5,199 bases of DNA, from assembly GCA_017469605.1 (NCBI GenBank), contig JAFUGB010000004.1, positions 1-5,199 of the forward strand, read 5' to 3'. This stretch comes from Clostridia bacterium (GTDB lineage Bacteria > Bacillota > Clostridia > Christensenellales > Aristaeellaceae). Shown piece by piece: positions 1 through 5,128 of this stretch; position 1 is the stretch's first letter, and each line of letters begins with the position of its first letter. A program made the translations under genes and the position numbers. Under the pieces are notes generated by a model that searched no databases, was not told where the DNA came from, and saw only the letters and a program-made list of their open reading frames with translations.

Positions 1-71
1 CCCACCATTTCGCTAATTTTTTTAATTTTTTTATGAATTTCATTCACCTGGGGCGGCCAATCTGACCCCCT

Positions 72-89
72 CGCGCGTGCGCGCGCGCG
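72..89. repeat. Alternating C/G (purine-pyrimidine) tract
   Basis: Eighteen bases alternate pyrimidine and purine, all CG steps apart from a single TG, directly followed by an A/T-rich segment. Such tracts can adopt Z-DNA under negative supercoiling; that is established for the sequence type, not shown for this site. No function can be assigned. Confidence 0.7.
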
Positions 90-105
90 GATAATTAGAA
101 ACGTG

Positions 106-145
106 AAAAAACCGGCGGCTGGGTTTGGCTTTCCCTGCCGCCGGT
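106..145 (-). terminator. Rho-independent terminator, minus strand
   Basis: ACCGGCGGC (111-119) pairs perfectly with GCCGCCGGT (137-145). Inside the loop GGG and CCC can extend the stem after one T-T mismatch. Read on the minus strand, the hairpin is followed by a run of T (the A's at 106-110). It lies about 270 bp past the integrase stop codon and is the first good minus-strand terminator after that gene, so it may end the transcript that runs through the integrase remnant. Confidence 0.75.
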
Positions 146-268
146 GCTGAAAATGAAATTGATGGTTTGGGCGATTTCATCCCTCGCCCCACGGGAAAAT
201 GCACCCAAAGACACCATGCACGAAAACAAATTCGGGTTCGGATTTAGAATTACCCGCCCCGCCACCGA

Positions 269-300
269 CCCGTCTGAAACGTAGGTTTCAGGCGGGTTTT
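269..300 (+). terminator. Rho-independent terminator, plus strand
   Basis: CCCGTCTGAAAC (269-280) pairs with GTTTCAGGCGGG (285-296), a 12-bp stem with one G-U wobble and the tetraloop GTAG, followed by TTTT at 297-300. Read on the other strand there is no T-tract, so it works only left to right. No plus-strand gene is visible upstream in the window; a gene ending left of position 1 could use it, or it could insulate the integrase from incoming transcription. Confidence 0.7.
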
Positions 301-307
301 CAGCATT

Positions 308-331
308 TTGGGGTGGCACATTGGAGTGCAC
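308..331. repeat. Imperfect tandem repeat near the integrase 3' end
   Basis: TTGGGGTGGCAC (308-319) and TTGGAGTGCAC (321-331) are adjacent direct near-copies differing by one substitution and one extra G. The second copy is followed by six T's, and GCAC/GTGC can also pair as a weak hairpin. Short repeats beside an integrase gene can be accessory recombinase or attachment sites; that role is a guess here, because no matching second attachment site is present in the window. Confidence 0.3.
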
Positions 332-414
332 GTTTTTTCGGCCTTGACAGAAAGATTTTTGATCATCTCCGGTTTGAACGATGGGGTTTAGGAGAGAAAA
401 GTGGAGAGATAATT

Positions 415-1242
415 CTATTCGGCCAACGGCTCAATTCCTGTCGCCTTCAATCCCAGCCCGGCCAGCATCGCTTCCGCAGACGTCACCTTGGACTGGAAAT
501 CCAGATGAGCGTAGATGTTCGCTGTTGTGGAAAAGTCGCTGTGTCCCATCCAGTCCTGAATCTGCTTCATCGGAACGCCGTTTGCCAGCAACATGGATGC
601 GCAGCTGTGCCTCAAATCGTGGAATCTGATGACGCGCATACCATTTTTCTTCAGGAATTTGGGAAAATACTCCGTCAGAAAATCCGGACTTGTCCGCTTT
701 CCCAACTGGTCAACGCAGATGTAGTCCAAAAAGTCCGTACAGTAGGCTTTTCCGCAAAGCCGACGAAACTCTTTCTGTTCCGCCTGCTTTTTCAGCAGCA
801 ATTCCTTGAAAACCGGAACAAGCGGCAGCGTGCGCAGGCTGGATTTTGTTTTCGCCGTATCAGACGCCAGATCCACATCTTTTCCGTCAACTTCCACAGA
901 TGTCACCGTGTGATTGATGGTCAGCGTGTTATTGTTGAAATCAATGGCGTTCCATCGCAGCCCGATGCACTCGCTCCTGCGCAGCCCGTAGAAGGCCGCT
1001 AACTTTACCGGAAGCTCCAGCTCCGTTCCTTCTACCAAATCAAAAAGCTTGTTGATCTCTTCTTTGTCATAGAAGGAAGGAGTAAAAGCGTTTTTCTTCG
1101 GTCGATCCACTTTATCAGCCGGATTGATGGAGATCAGATCCGTTTTCACAGCATATTTGAGCGCCTTGTGAATGAGAGCATGATAGTGGATTACGGTGTT
1201 TGCCGAGACCCGCTCCAGCTGCTGTAGACGCCTGCATATCAT
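415..1242 (-). CDS. Tyrosine recombinase (phage/ICE-type integrase), N-terminally truncated
   Basis: This 275-residue frame carries the complete catalytic domain of a tyrosine site-specific recombinase, the enzymes that insert and excise phages and integrative elements. Visible active-site residues: Arg88 in GLRRSE, a lysine-bearing hairpin around 131-137 (KTKSSLR), His208 and Arg211 in HDLRHS, His234 in GHSDFS, and the nucleophile Tyr244 in NIYAH. Residues 11-50 match the end of a core-binding domain (SANTVIHYHALIHKALKYA). Full-length relatives are usually about 350-400 residues, so the arm-binding domain and the first half of the core-binding domain are missing. The ATG at 1242 has no clear ribosome binding site, and the first 8-10 residues look unrelated to integrases. 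In this frame an upstream stop (TGA, 1264-1266) rules out a longer product. The adjoining gene is broken at the same place, so I infer a remnant that is probably inactive because it lacks DNA-binding parts. The family is certain; integrity is not. Confidence 0.88.
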   Translation of the reverse strand: MICRRLQQLERVSANTVIHYHALIHKALKYAVKTDLISINPADKVDRPKKNAFTPSFYDKEEINKLFDLVEGTELELPVKLAAFYGLRRSECIGLRWNAIDFNNNTLTINHTVTSVEVDGKDVDLASDTAKTKSSLRTLPLVPVFKELLLKKQAEQKEFRRLCGKAYCTDFLDYICVDQLGKRTSPDFLTEYFPKFLKKNGMRVIRFHDLRHSCASMLLANGVPMKQIQDWMGHSDFSTTANIYAHLDFQSKVTSAEAMLAGLGLKATGIEPLAE

Positions 1243-1303
1243 GATCCCAGAAGGACCAGGAAATCAGGTAGGGCTTGCCGTCGTCCTTTTTGAGCGGAAT
1301 GGT
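1232..1303 (-). pseudogene. In-frame coding remnant beyond the TAA of the secreted-protein gene
   Basis: Directly after the TAA at 1304-1306 the same minus-strand frame continues as TIPLKKDDGKPYLISWSF, then WDHDMQ. The codons end mostly in G or C, as in the upstream gene, and the peptide reads like a natural continuation of a surface beta domain. After about position 1230 the frame loses protein character and integrase-like sequence begins in another frame. I infer that this is original coding sequence of the upstream gene, cut off by a nonsense change and then by the junction. It could be coincidence; a homologue alignment would settle it. Confidence 0.55.
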
Positions 1304-2386
1304 TTACCCTTCGCCCTTTTTGAGCCATACGCCGGGGGCCTCCAGCTTGCGGTAGCCGTTGGCGGAGACCTTGATATTCAGCATCGTTTCCCCTTCCACG
1401 TCATTCTGGAAATCGCGGATGGGAAAGGTCACGGCGCCCGAATCGTCCGTTTCCTGGGAATGCTCCTCTTTCCCGGTTTCATAGATGGTTACCGTCGCGC
1501 CGGAAACTTTCGTGCTGCCGGATACCAAGGCGATGCCGAAGTTTTTATCGTCCAGGATTTTGACGATCATTTTCTGGTCGCTGTCCGCCAGGGCGCTGCT
1601 GATGGGCGACAGCCGGGCCAGGCGGGTCATGAGCGTTTGATCCGGAGCCACCCGAACCGCGCTGGCGGAGACGGTCAGGGTGCGGGCGGCGCGCCCATCC
1701 TGGCTGCGCATGGAATCCATGGTATCCATGAGCCAATAAACGCTTTCCTCATGGGAAGCTTCCAAATCGGGCACATTGAGCAGCCGATCATAATGGGTAT
1801 ACAGCCTGTCCCAATCCGTGGCCCGGTCTACGGCCTCTTCCATCAGCTGCTTGAGTTCCTCCCATTTGGCGCGCATTTCATAGGCATAGATCGCCTGATC
1901 CCTCTCGGACAAGGCTTCTTCGCCCTGGAAGGCTTCCGCGATATTGTAGATTTCTCCGGCAATGATGGGCAGGCGGTTGGCGTAATAATTCACCTCGTCC
2001 TGCCATTCCTTGGCCATGCTGTATTCTTCATACAGCATATCGATGCCGCCGCCGTAGTTCTTTTTCAGCGTTTCATAATCCAGGGGATGGTTTTCCTTGA
2101 TGTCGTACAGCGCCACGTCGTAGTTTTCAAAGCTGTCCAGGATATAGCTCAACTGATTTTTCTGAAAATCGTTGATCCATCCCGTTAACTGCAAGGCTGT
2201 CATGCTGTAATTGGGGTCCATGCCGCTGTGGTAGCCCGGCGCGTCGTCGCTGAGGCCCGTGATCGCCACCGCGGCGGAAAGCTCCTGGCTGGTGGGCAGC
2301 GGATTCAGCGCCTCCGCCATGGCGCCCAAGGGCATGGCCAGCCATAGGAATATGCAAGCCAGCAGGATAGAAATGAGTCTTTTCAT
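1304..2386 (-). CDS. Secreted protein with helical domain and carboxypeptidase-regulatory-like beta domain, probably C-terminally truncated
   Basis: The 360-residue product starts with a Sec signal peptide (MKR, hydrophobic core 4-20, cleavage likely after AMA at 22-24). Residues 35-230 are charged and mostly helical, with many Tyr, Trp and Glu, and match no family I recognise. Residues 273-357 resemble a carboxypeptidase-regulatory-like or Cna-B-like beta sandwich: GATVTI, TDDSGAVTF and VSANGYRKLE follow the usual G-A-x-V ... T-D-x-x-G ... G-Y pattern. The ATG at 2386 is chosen because GGGAGG lies 7 bases upstream and the signal peptide begins there; a GTG at 2422 overlapping the sortase stop would add 12 poorly suited residues. 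The gene follows the sortase by 32 bp, so they are co-transcribed, and it may be a partner or substrate. No sorting signal or membrane anchor is present, but the frame ends abruptly at a TAA with coding-like sequence beyond it, so such a tail may have been lost. Domain call moderate, exact role unknown. Confidence 0.82.
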   Translation of the reverse strand: MKRLISILLACIFLWLAMPLGAMAEALNPLPTSQELSAAVAITGLSDDAPGYHSGMDPNYSMTALQLTGWINDFQKNQLSYILDSFENYDVALYDIKENHPLDYETLKKNYGGGIDMLYEEYSMAKEWQDEVNYYANRLPIIAGEIYNIAEAFQGEEALSERDQAIYAYEMRAKWEELKQLMEEAVDRATDWDRLYTHYDRLLNVPDLEASHEESVYWLMDTMDSMRSQDGRAARTLTVSASAVRVAPDQTLMTRLARLSPISSALADSDQKMIVKILDDKNFGIALVSGSTKVSGATVTIYETGKEEHSQETDDSGAVTFPIRDFQNDVEGETMLNIKVSANGYRKLEAPGVWLKKGEG

Positions 2387-2393
2387 CCGTGGT

Positions 2394-2399
2394 CCTCCC
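2394..2399 (-). promoter_or_regulatory. Ribosome binding site deciding the start of the secreted-protein gene
   Basis: On the minus strand GGGAGG stands 7 bases before the ATG at 2384-2386. It supports that start over the upstream in-frame GTG at 2420-2422, which overlaps the sortase stop codon as GTGA. Confidence 0.75.
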
Positions 2400-2418
2400 A
2401 GAAAAAGCATGTGCGTCG

Positions 2419-3351
2419 TCACCGCTTTCGCGCGTTTCGCAGGAGAGCGGAGAGGGTTTCTTCCGTTTCACCCTCCCGCAGTCTTCGCGCCGCCACGACG
2501 CGGCGGCTTTCCTCCGTTCCTTCGCAGGTGACAAGCAAAAGAAGCTGATCGTCTGCCGAAACGGAAACGGGGGTAGAAAAATGAGAATACGCTTGAAGCT
2601 TCTGAATGCAGTCCGCCCGCGCTTTTTCCTCCATGCCAGGAAGCTGCATGAACGGTGCGAAATGCTTCATCCCTTGCACGGTGTCCACGTCCGCTATAGC
2701 GAACACCACGTATTGTCCGTCCTCATACAGTGCATTGAAATTGATCACCGCGTGTCGGCGGTAGTAGCCCACGTCCTCATACAATCGCAGAGAGCCAAAC
2801 ATGTCGCCGGTTTTCATGTTGTGGCCGAAAATGATGTAAGTGTCCGGCCGGGTTTTGAGGGAAATGTTTTCCTCTAAAAACAGCGCACCGTTTGTGTTGT
2901 GGTAGCCCAGATAATCCCGTTTCAGATAATAAGTGTTATTCCTTTGCACAACAGCCTGGGAAAGCATCTCCGGGATGGACAGCCAGCCCACAATGTCCTT
3001 GTTCTGCCGTTGGAGCTTTTTGAGCTGAGGCGATACAACCATGCCGGGATTCCCCGGCCAATCGCTGACCTTGGGCTGGGCTGTTGGGCCGATGTTCTCC
3101 GCATTCGCCTTGGAAAAAACCACATCATACTGCCGGATGATCGGGCCGCGCTGAGCCTGGGGCTCCTCCGGACTTTCGTATATCTCCTGAAATGACTGGT
3201 TAATCCGCGCCGACCGCCAGGCGTTCATCCCGTAGCGAACCAGTCCAAATACGCACACACACAAAAGCAGCCCGCTGCCAAGCAAAAGCCACATTTGCTG
3301 GAAGTCCTTCCGCCTTCGCCTTTTCCGGTTCGGATAAAATCTTATGCGCAT
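2419..3351 (-). CDS. Class B-like sortase (membrane-anchored cysteine transpeptidase)
   Basis: Sortases cut a C-terminal sorting motif of secreted proteins and join them to the cell wall or to another protein, at the outer face of the membrane. The 310-residue product has a very basic N-terminus (residues 8-15), one membrane segment at about 21-40, and an extracytoplasmic catalytic domain from about 110. Expected motifs are present: VGWLSIPE (121-128), AVVQRNNTYYL (133-143), GALFLEE (155-161), catalytic His177 in IIFGHNM, catalytic Cys276 in LLLVTCEG, and Arg284 in ESRRVVAAR. The GHNM and TC...RVVAAR pattern and the long helix-containing insertion at about 225-260 fit class B rather than class A. 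The ATG at 3351 has GAGGGA 8 bases upstream. It is first in an operon with the secreted protein at 1304-2386 and divergent from the gene at 3648. Its substrate is not identified: no intact protein in the window ends in a sorting signal. A specific srt symbol cannot be assigned. Confidence 0.92.
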   Translation of the reverse strand: MRIRFYPNRKRRRRKDFQQMWLLLGSGLLLCVCVFGLVRYGMNAWRSARINQSFQEIYESPEEPQAQRGPIIRQYDVVFSKANAENIGPTAQPKVSDWPGNPGMVVSPQLKKLQRQNKDIVGWLSIPEMLSQAVVQRNNTYYLKRDYLGYHNTNGALFLEENISLKTRPDTYIIFGHNMKTGDMFGSLRLYEDVGYYRRHAVINFNALYEDGQYVVFAIADVDTVQGMKHFAPFMQLPGMEEKARADCIQKLQAYSHFSTPVSVSADDQLLLLVTCEGTEESRRVVAARRLREGETEETLSALLRNARKR

Positions 3352-3454
3352 AAACCGTTTCCCTCGTGTTCAATCAATTGTTTTCTTCCATCTTTTTTAC
3401 TCATGGCCAGTATAAGGCGTTACCGCACCTATACATGGTAAATCTATCAAAGGC

Positions 3455-3548
3455 TGTCCAATAAATGTCCAGTAAAATAGAAGCAAAACAGAAATAAATC
3501 AAAAAAAAACGGAGATGGATTATGTTTTTACTGGACATTTATTGGACA
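3455..3548. repeat. Perfect 23-bp inverted repeat built from four 11-bp TGTCCA(A/G)TAAA units
   Basis: The left arm (3455-3477) consists of TGTCCAATAAA followed directly by TGTCCAGTAAA plus one A. The right arm (3526-3548) is its exact reverse complement, after a 48-bp A-rich spacer. Each arm is thus two tandem units with an 11-bp period (one helical turn), and the two pairs face each other. A TGTCCA core repeated every 11 bp with an A/T-rich 4-5 base gap is the layout of boxes bound by dimers of PhoB/OmpR-type response regulators (known for the family). A role as operator for both genes is inferred. A weaker related site, TGTCGATAAA on the minus strand, lies at 3563-3572. Alternative: a tiny transposon-like element with TGT...ACA ends, but the flanks (AAGGC and ACGTA) show no target duplication. 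Confidence 0.85.
3519..3547 (-). promoter_or_regulatory. Candidate activator-type promoter for the sortase operon
   Basis: On the minus strand CATAAT (3519-3524) matches the -10 consensus at five of six bases and lies 7 bases after the second TGTCCA of the right arm. The -35 position falls inside the repeats (GTCCAA, 3542-3547, with a 17-base spacer) and is a poor -35 by itself, as in promoters where a bound regulator replaces the -35. The mirror position beside the left arm has no equally good -10, so the plus-strand promoter remains unassigned. Confidence 0.3.
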
Positions 3549-3608
3549 ACGTATGCTATGTTTTTATCGACAGCTGTTCAATCCGAAACGGGCAGTTGTG
3601 ATGCAAGC

Positions 3609-3628
3609 CGTGAGAAATGCTTCTCACG
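3609..3628 (+). promoter_or_regulatory. Perfect 8-bp hairpin in the leader of the secreted-protein gene
   Basis: CGTGAGAA (3609-3616) and TTCTCACG (3621-3628) pair perfectly around an ATGC loop. There is no T-tract, so it is not a terminator. It ends 6 bases before the AGGAGG at 3635, so in the mRNA it could shield the 5' end, affect ribosome loading or be a small operator in the DNA. Which of these applies cannot be read from the sequence. Confidence 0.6.
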
Positions 3629-3634
3629 ATCAAA

Positions 3635-3640
3635 AGGAGG
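3635..3640 (+). promoter_or_regulatory. Ribosome binding site AGGAGG deciding the start at 3648
   Basis: A full AGGAGG lies 7 bases before the ATG at 3648, where the signal peptide begins. The same frame is open back to an ATG at 3522 with a weaker GGAG, but that would put 42 unrelated residues, partly encoded by the inverted repeat, before the signal peptide. Confidence 0.85.
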
Positions 3641-3647
3641 AAATGCC

Positions 3648-5063
3648 ATGAGAAAAATGTTATCCCTGTTCCTGAGCCTGGTGATGCTGTTCACCTGTGT
3701 CTTCTCCGCCCTGGCGGAAACCACAGAGAGTGCCGACGCCCTCAAGGAAGCGGAGATGGAAACCCTGATGGAGTGGCTGTCCACCCAGATCCCGGAGGAG
3801 GAAGCGGAGCAAGTGCTCACCTGGGATCGGGATACCATCCTGAATAAGTTAGAAGGGTACGACCAGCCCCTTGAATACATCACAAAAGAAGAAGCCGCGG
3901 ATGAGCTCATGCAGGTTTTGAGCCTGTTCACCCTTTTCTCTGGGATCAGCGAAGGCGAAGACGGCGACGAAGCCATGATGGGCTTGCTGGGCGGCCTGTT
4001 TGGCGGCCTAATGGGTGACACCACCGAGGATGGCGAAGGCCTGGAGGGGCTGCTGGGTCTTTTTGGCGGTCTGATGGGCGGCGAAGAAGGCTTCACTGGG
4101 GCGGACTATGGTGAAGATACTTCCTATGTGATTGATAATACCTTTGACGGCACTTACTGGGAAAGCGGCGAAACGAAGCTGGCCAGTTTTTTCCAGGATG
4201 GATATTACAAGGTGCTTGTGACGAAGGGAGACGAGGAATTCGTTTATCTGTGCGATTATGCTGAGCATACGAGCGATGACGACGTTTATTATATCAGTCT
4301 GAATTCCATCGGCACCGGGGATGACGAATTGGCTGAAGAACAGCCGGATCACGGCGTGGCCATCTTCGTATATTATCCCATGGAAGAAAAGCTGATCTGG
4401 GAACCCGGGTTCGGCGACGGCGCTACGTTCACGCGGATCATTGATCCCCTGGATGGCGCTCAGTATTTCAACGGCGTAAACACGCTGACCATCCATTGGC
4501 TGGGCGATACGAAATATCAGGTGAACATCGACGACTGGGTCAATTTCGTGTCCTGGAGTTATGAATGCGTGCTGGATGAAGAAACGGATGTGCTGACCGG
4601 AACGGGCTCCAAGAGCATCGTCTTCGGCGGAGAAGGCTTTGAGGATGATACCGCCACCTTCGCCTTCCAGAACGCCCGGAATCAGTTGGTCTGGACCAGT
4701 GAGAAGGAAGAAGCAGCCCAGAGCGGATTAGAATTTGAACACATCGAGCAGGATCTGATGGCGGCCTACTGGTGGAATGAGGATGGCTACTCGGCTTCCA
4801 TTGGATGGGTGACCTGTTACTACCTTGTGCAGGCTTATCGCGGAGAGGAGACCTCCTATAGCTACCTGTGCACCTATGACCGGGATCAAGGCGCGTTCGT
4901 ATCGGTTGACGTAGCACCCATCGATTTTGAGTCCATCAATCTGTTCCTGGATAAAGAAGAGTTCTCCAACAGCGGCACCTTCACCCTGGAGGATGACAAT
5001 CATCTGGTATGGCGGGATGATGCGGTCACATCCGGTGACGGTATTGTGCTGCAGCGTGATTGA
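3648..5063 (+). CDS. Secreted acidic protein with two glycine-zipper segments and a triplicated beta-rich domain
   Basis: The 471-residue product has a clear Sec signal peptide (MRKM, hydrophobic core 5-20, cleavage likely after ALA at 21-23). No lipobox, membrane anchor or sorting signal is present. Residues 24-100 are acidic and probably helical. Residues 109-148 carry two glycine-rich hydrophobic stretches, GLLGGLFGGLMG (112-123) and GLLGLFGGLMGG (134-145), each with a GxxxGxxxG zipper, joined by an acidic linker. From about 165 to the end the sequence seems to be three divergent copies of a roughly 100-residue beta-rich unit (about 165-264, 272-366, 367-470), each closing with a similar strand pair: LIWEPGFGDGATFTRI, LVWTSEK...LEFEHI, LVWRDD...GIVLQRD. 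I do not recognise the family; a lipocalin-like or other beta-barrel fold is only a guess. The protein is strongly rich in Asp and Glu. It is divergent from a sortase and ends in a strong terminator, so it is monocistronic. The gene call is secure, the function unknown. Confidence 0.9.
   Translation: MRKMLSLFLSLVMLFTCVFSALAETTESADALKEAEMETLMEWLSTQIPEEEAEQVLTWDRDTILNKLEGYDQPLEYITKEEAADELMQVLSLFTLFSGISEGEDGDEAMMGLLGGLFGGLMGDTTEDGEGLEGLLGLFGGLMGGEEGFTGADYGEDTSYVIDNTFDGTYWESGETKLASFFQDGYYKVLVTKGDEEFVYLCDYAEHTSDDDVYYISLNSIGTGDDELAEEQPDHGVAIFVYYPMEEKLIWEPGFGDGATFTRIIDPLDGAQYFNGVNTLTIHWLGDTKYQVNIDDWVNFVSWSYECVLDEETDVLTGTGSKSIVFGGEGFEDDTATFAFQNARNQLVWTSEKEEAAQSGLEFEHIEQDLMAAYWWNEDGYSASIGWVTCYYLVQAYRGEETSYSYLCTYDRDQGAFVSVDVAPIDFESINLFLDKEEFSNSGTFTLEDDNHLVWRDDAVTSGDGIVLQRD
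3981..4082 (+). repeat. Duplicated glycine-zipper coding segment inside the secreted protein
   Basis: Two stretches (about 3981-4016 and 4047-4082) encode nearly the same 12-residue glycine-rich hydrophobic motif, LLGGLFGGLMG and LLGLFGGLMGG. Glycines at residues 112, 116, 120 and again at 137, 141, 145 are four apart, the spacing used for close helix packing. The copies are similar in DNA too, consistent with an internal duplication. Confidence 0.7.
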
Positions 5064-5075
5064 TCCTTGTACATC

Positions 5076-5113
5076 AAAAAGCCGGCTTCCCTTTGCGGGG
5101 AGGCCGGTTTTTT
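5076..5113. terminator. Strong bidirectional rho-independent terminator
   Basis: CCGGCTTCCC (5082-5091) pairs with GGGAGGCCGG (5098-5107), ten base pairs with one G-U, followed by six T's on the plus strand. Five A's at 5076-5080 precede the stem, so the minus strand also ends in a T-tract. It closes the gene ending at 5063 (12 bp after the stop) and can also stop the convergent gene whose stop codon lies at 5129-5131. Confidence 0.92.
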
Positions 5114-5128
5114 CGTAGATGGATGGGG

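Larger units (their letters stand above)
1..414. other. Gene-free stretch downstream of the integrase remnant
   Basis: No open frame here has a plausible start, ribosome binding site and protein-like composition. The frames that do stay open run through the hairpins or through the reverse strand of the integrase. Visible structure: two adjacent copies of AATTTTTTT at 15-32, an alternating C/G tract at 72-89, a minus-strand terminator at 106-145, a 7-bp inverted repeat ATGAAAT/ATTTCAT at 153-159 and 174-180, a plus-strand terminator at 269-300, and an imperfect repeat at 308-331. Dense hairpins and composition unlike the coding regions are compatible with the edge of a mobile element, but no attachment site can be proven. 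If the plus-strand terminator serves a gene, that gene must lie left of the window. Confidence 0.6.
3352..3647. promoter_or_regulatory. Divergent control region between sortase operon and secreted-protein gene
   Basis: This 296-bp region separates two divergent genes and should hold both promoters. It contains a symmetric four-copy repeat (3455-3548), a poly-A run at 3501-3509 inside the repeat spacer, and a small hairpin (3609-3628) before the plus-strand ribosome binding site. A further imperfect inverted repeat lies around CCAGTATAAGG (about 3407-3417) and CCTATACATGG (3428-3438), on the sortase side. No textbook -35/-10 pair is evident in either direction, which fits promoters that depend on an activator. 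Confidence 0.65.

Noticed and set aside
95..331. Minus-strand 78-codon frame after the integrase
   Set aside because: It contains both arms of two terminator hairpins, lacks a ribosome binding site and has no protein-like pattern.
316..338. GCAC/GTGC hairpin followed by six T's as a terminator
   Set aside because: The stem is only four to six pairs with a bulge, much weaker than the three accepted terminators, and no gene would use it.
344..372. Perfect -35 hexamer TTGACA at 344-349
   Set aside because: No acceptable -10 stands 16-18 bases downstream and no plus-strand gene follows; probably chance.
363..385. tRNA-like T-loop (GTTCAAAC on the minus strand) as an integrase attachment tRNA
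   Set aside because: The flanking bases do not form the five-pair T stem and no acceptor or anticodon arms are found.
199..1002. Long plus-strand open frame of 267 codons
   Set aside because: It lies antisense over the integrase catalytic domain and through the terminator at 269-300, and its protein is rich in Arg, Gln and His without motifs; it is a shadow.
1196..2188. Plus-strand open frame of 330 codons
   Set aside because: Antisense to the secreted-protein gene, which has a signal peptide, ribosome binding site and operon position. The plus frame has none and crosses the broken junction.
3515..3601. 28-codon leader peptide frame
   Set aside because: GGAG abuts the ATG with no spacing, and the frame mainly translates the inverted repeat; no attenuator structure follows it.
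3522..3647. N-terminal extension of the plus-strand secreted protein from the ATG at 3522
   Set aside because: It would place 42 residues before a perfect signal peptide and translate one arm of the operator. AGGAGG before 3648 is a far better start signal, although a weak GGAG precedes 3522.
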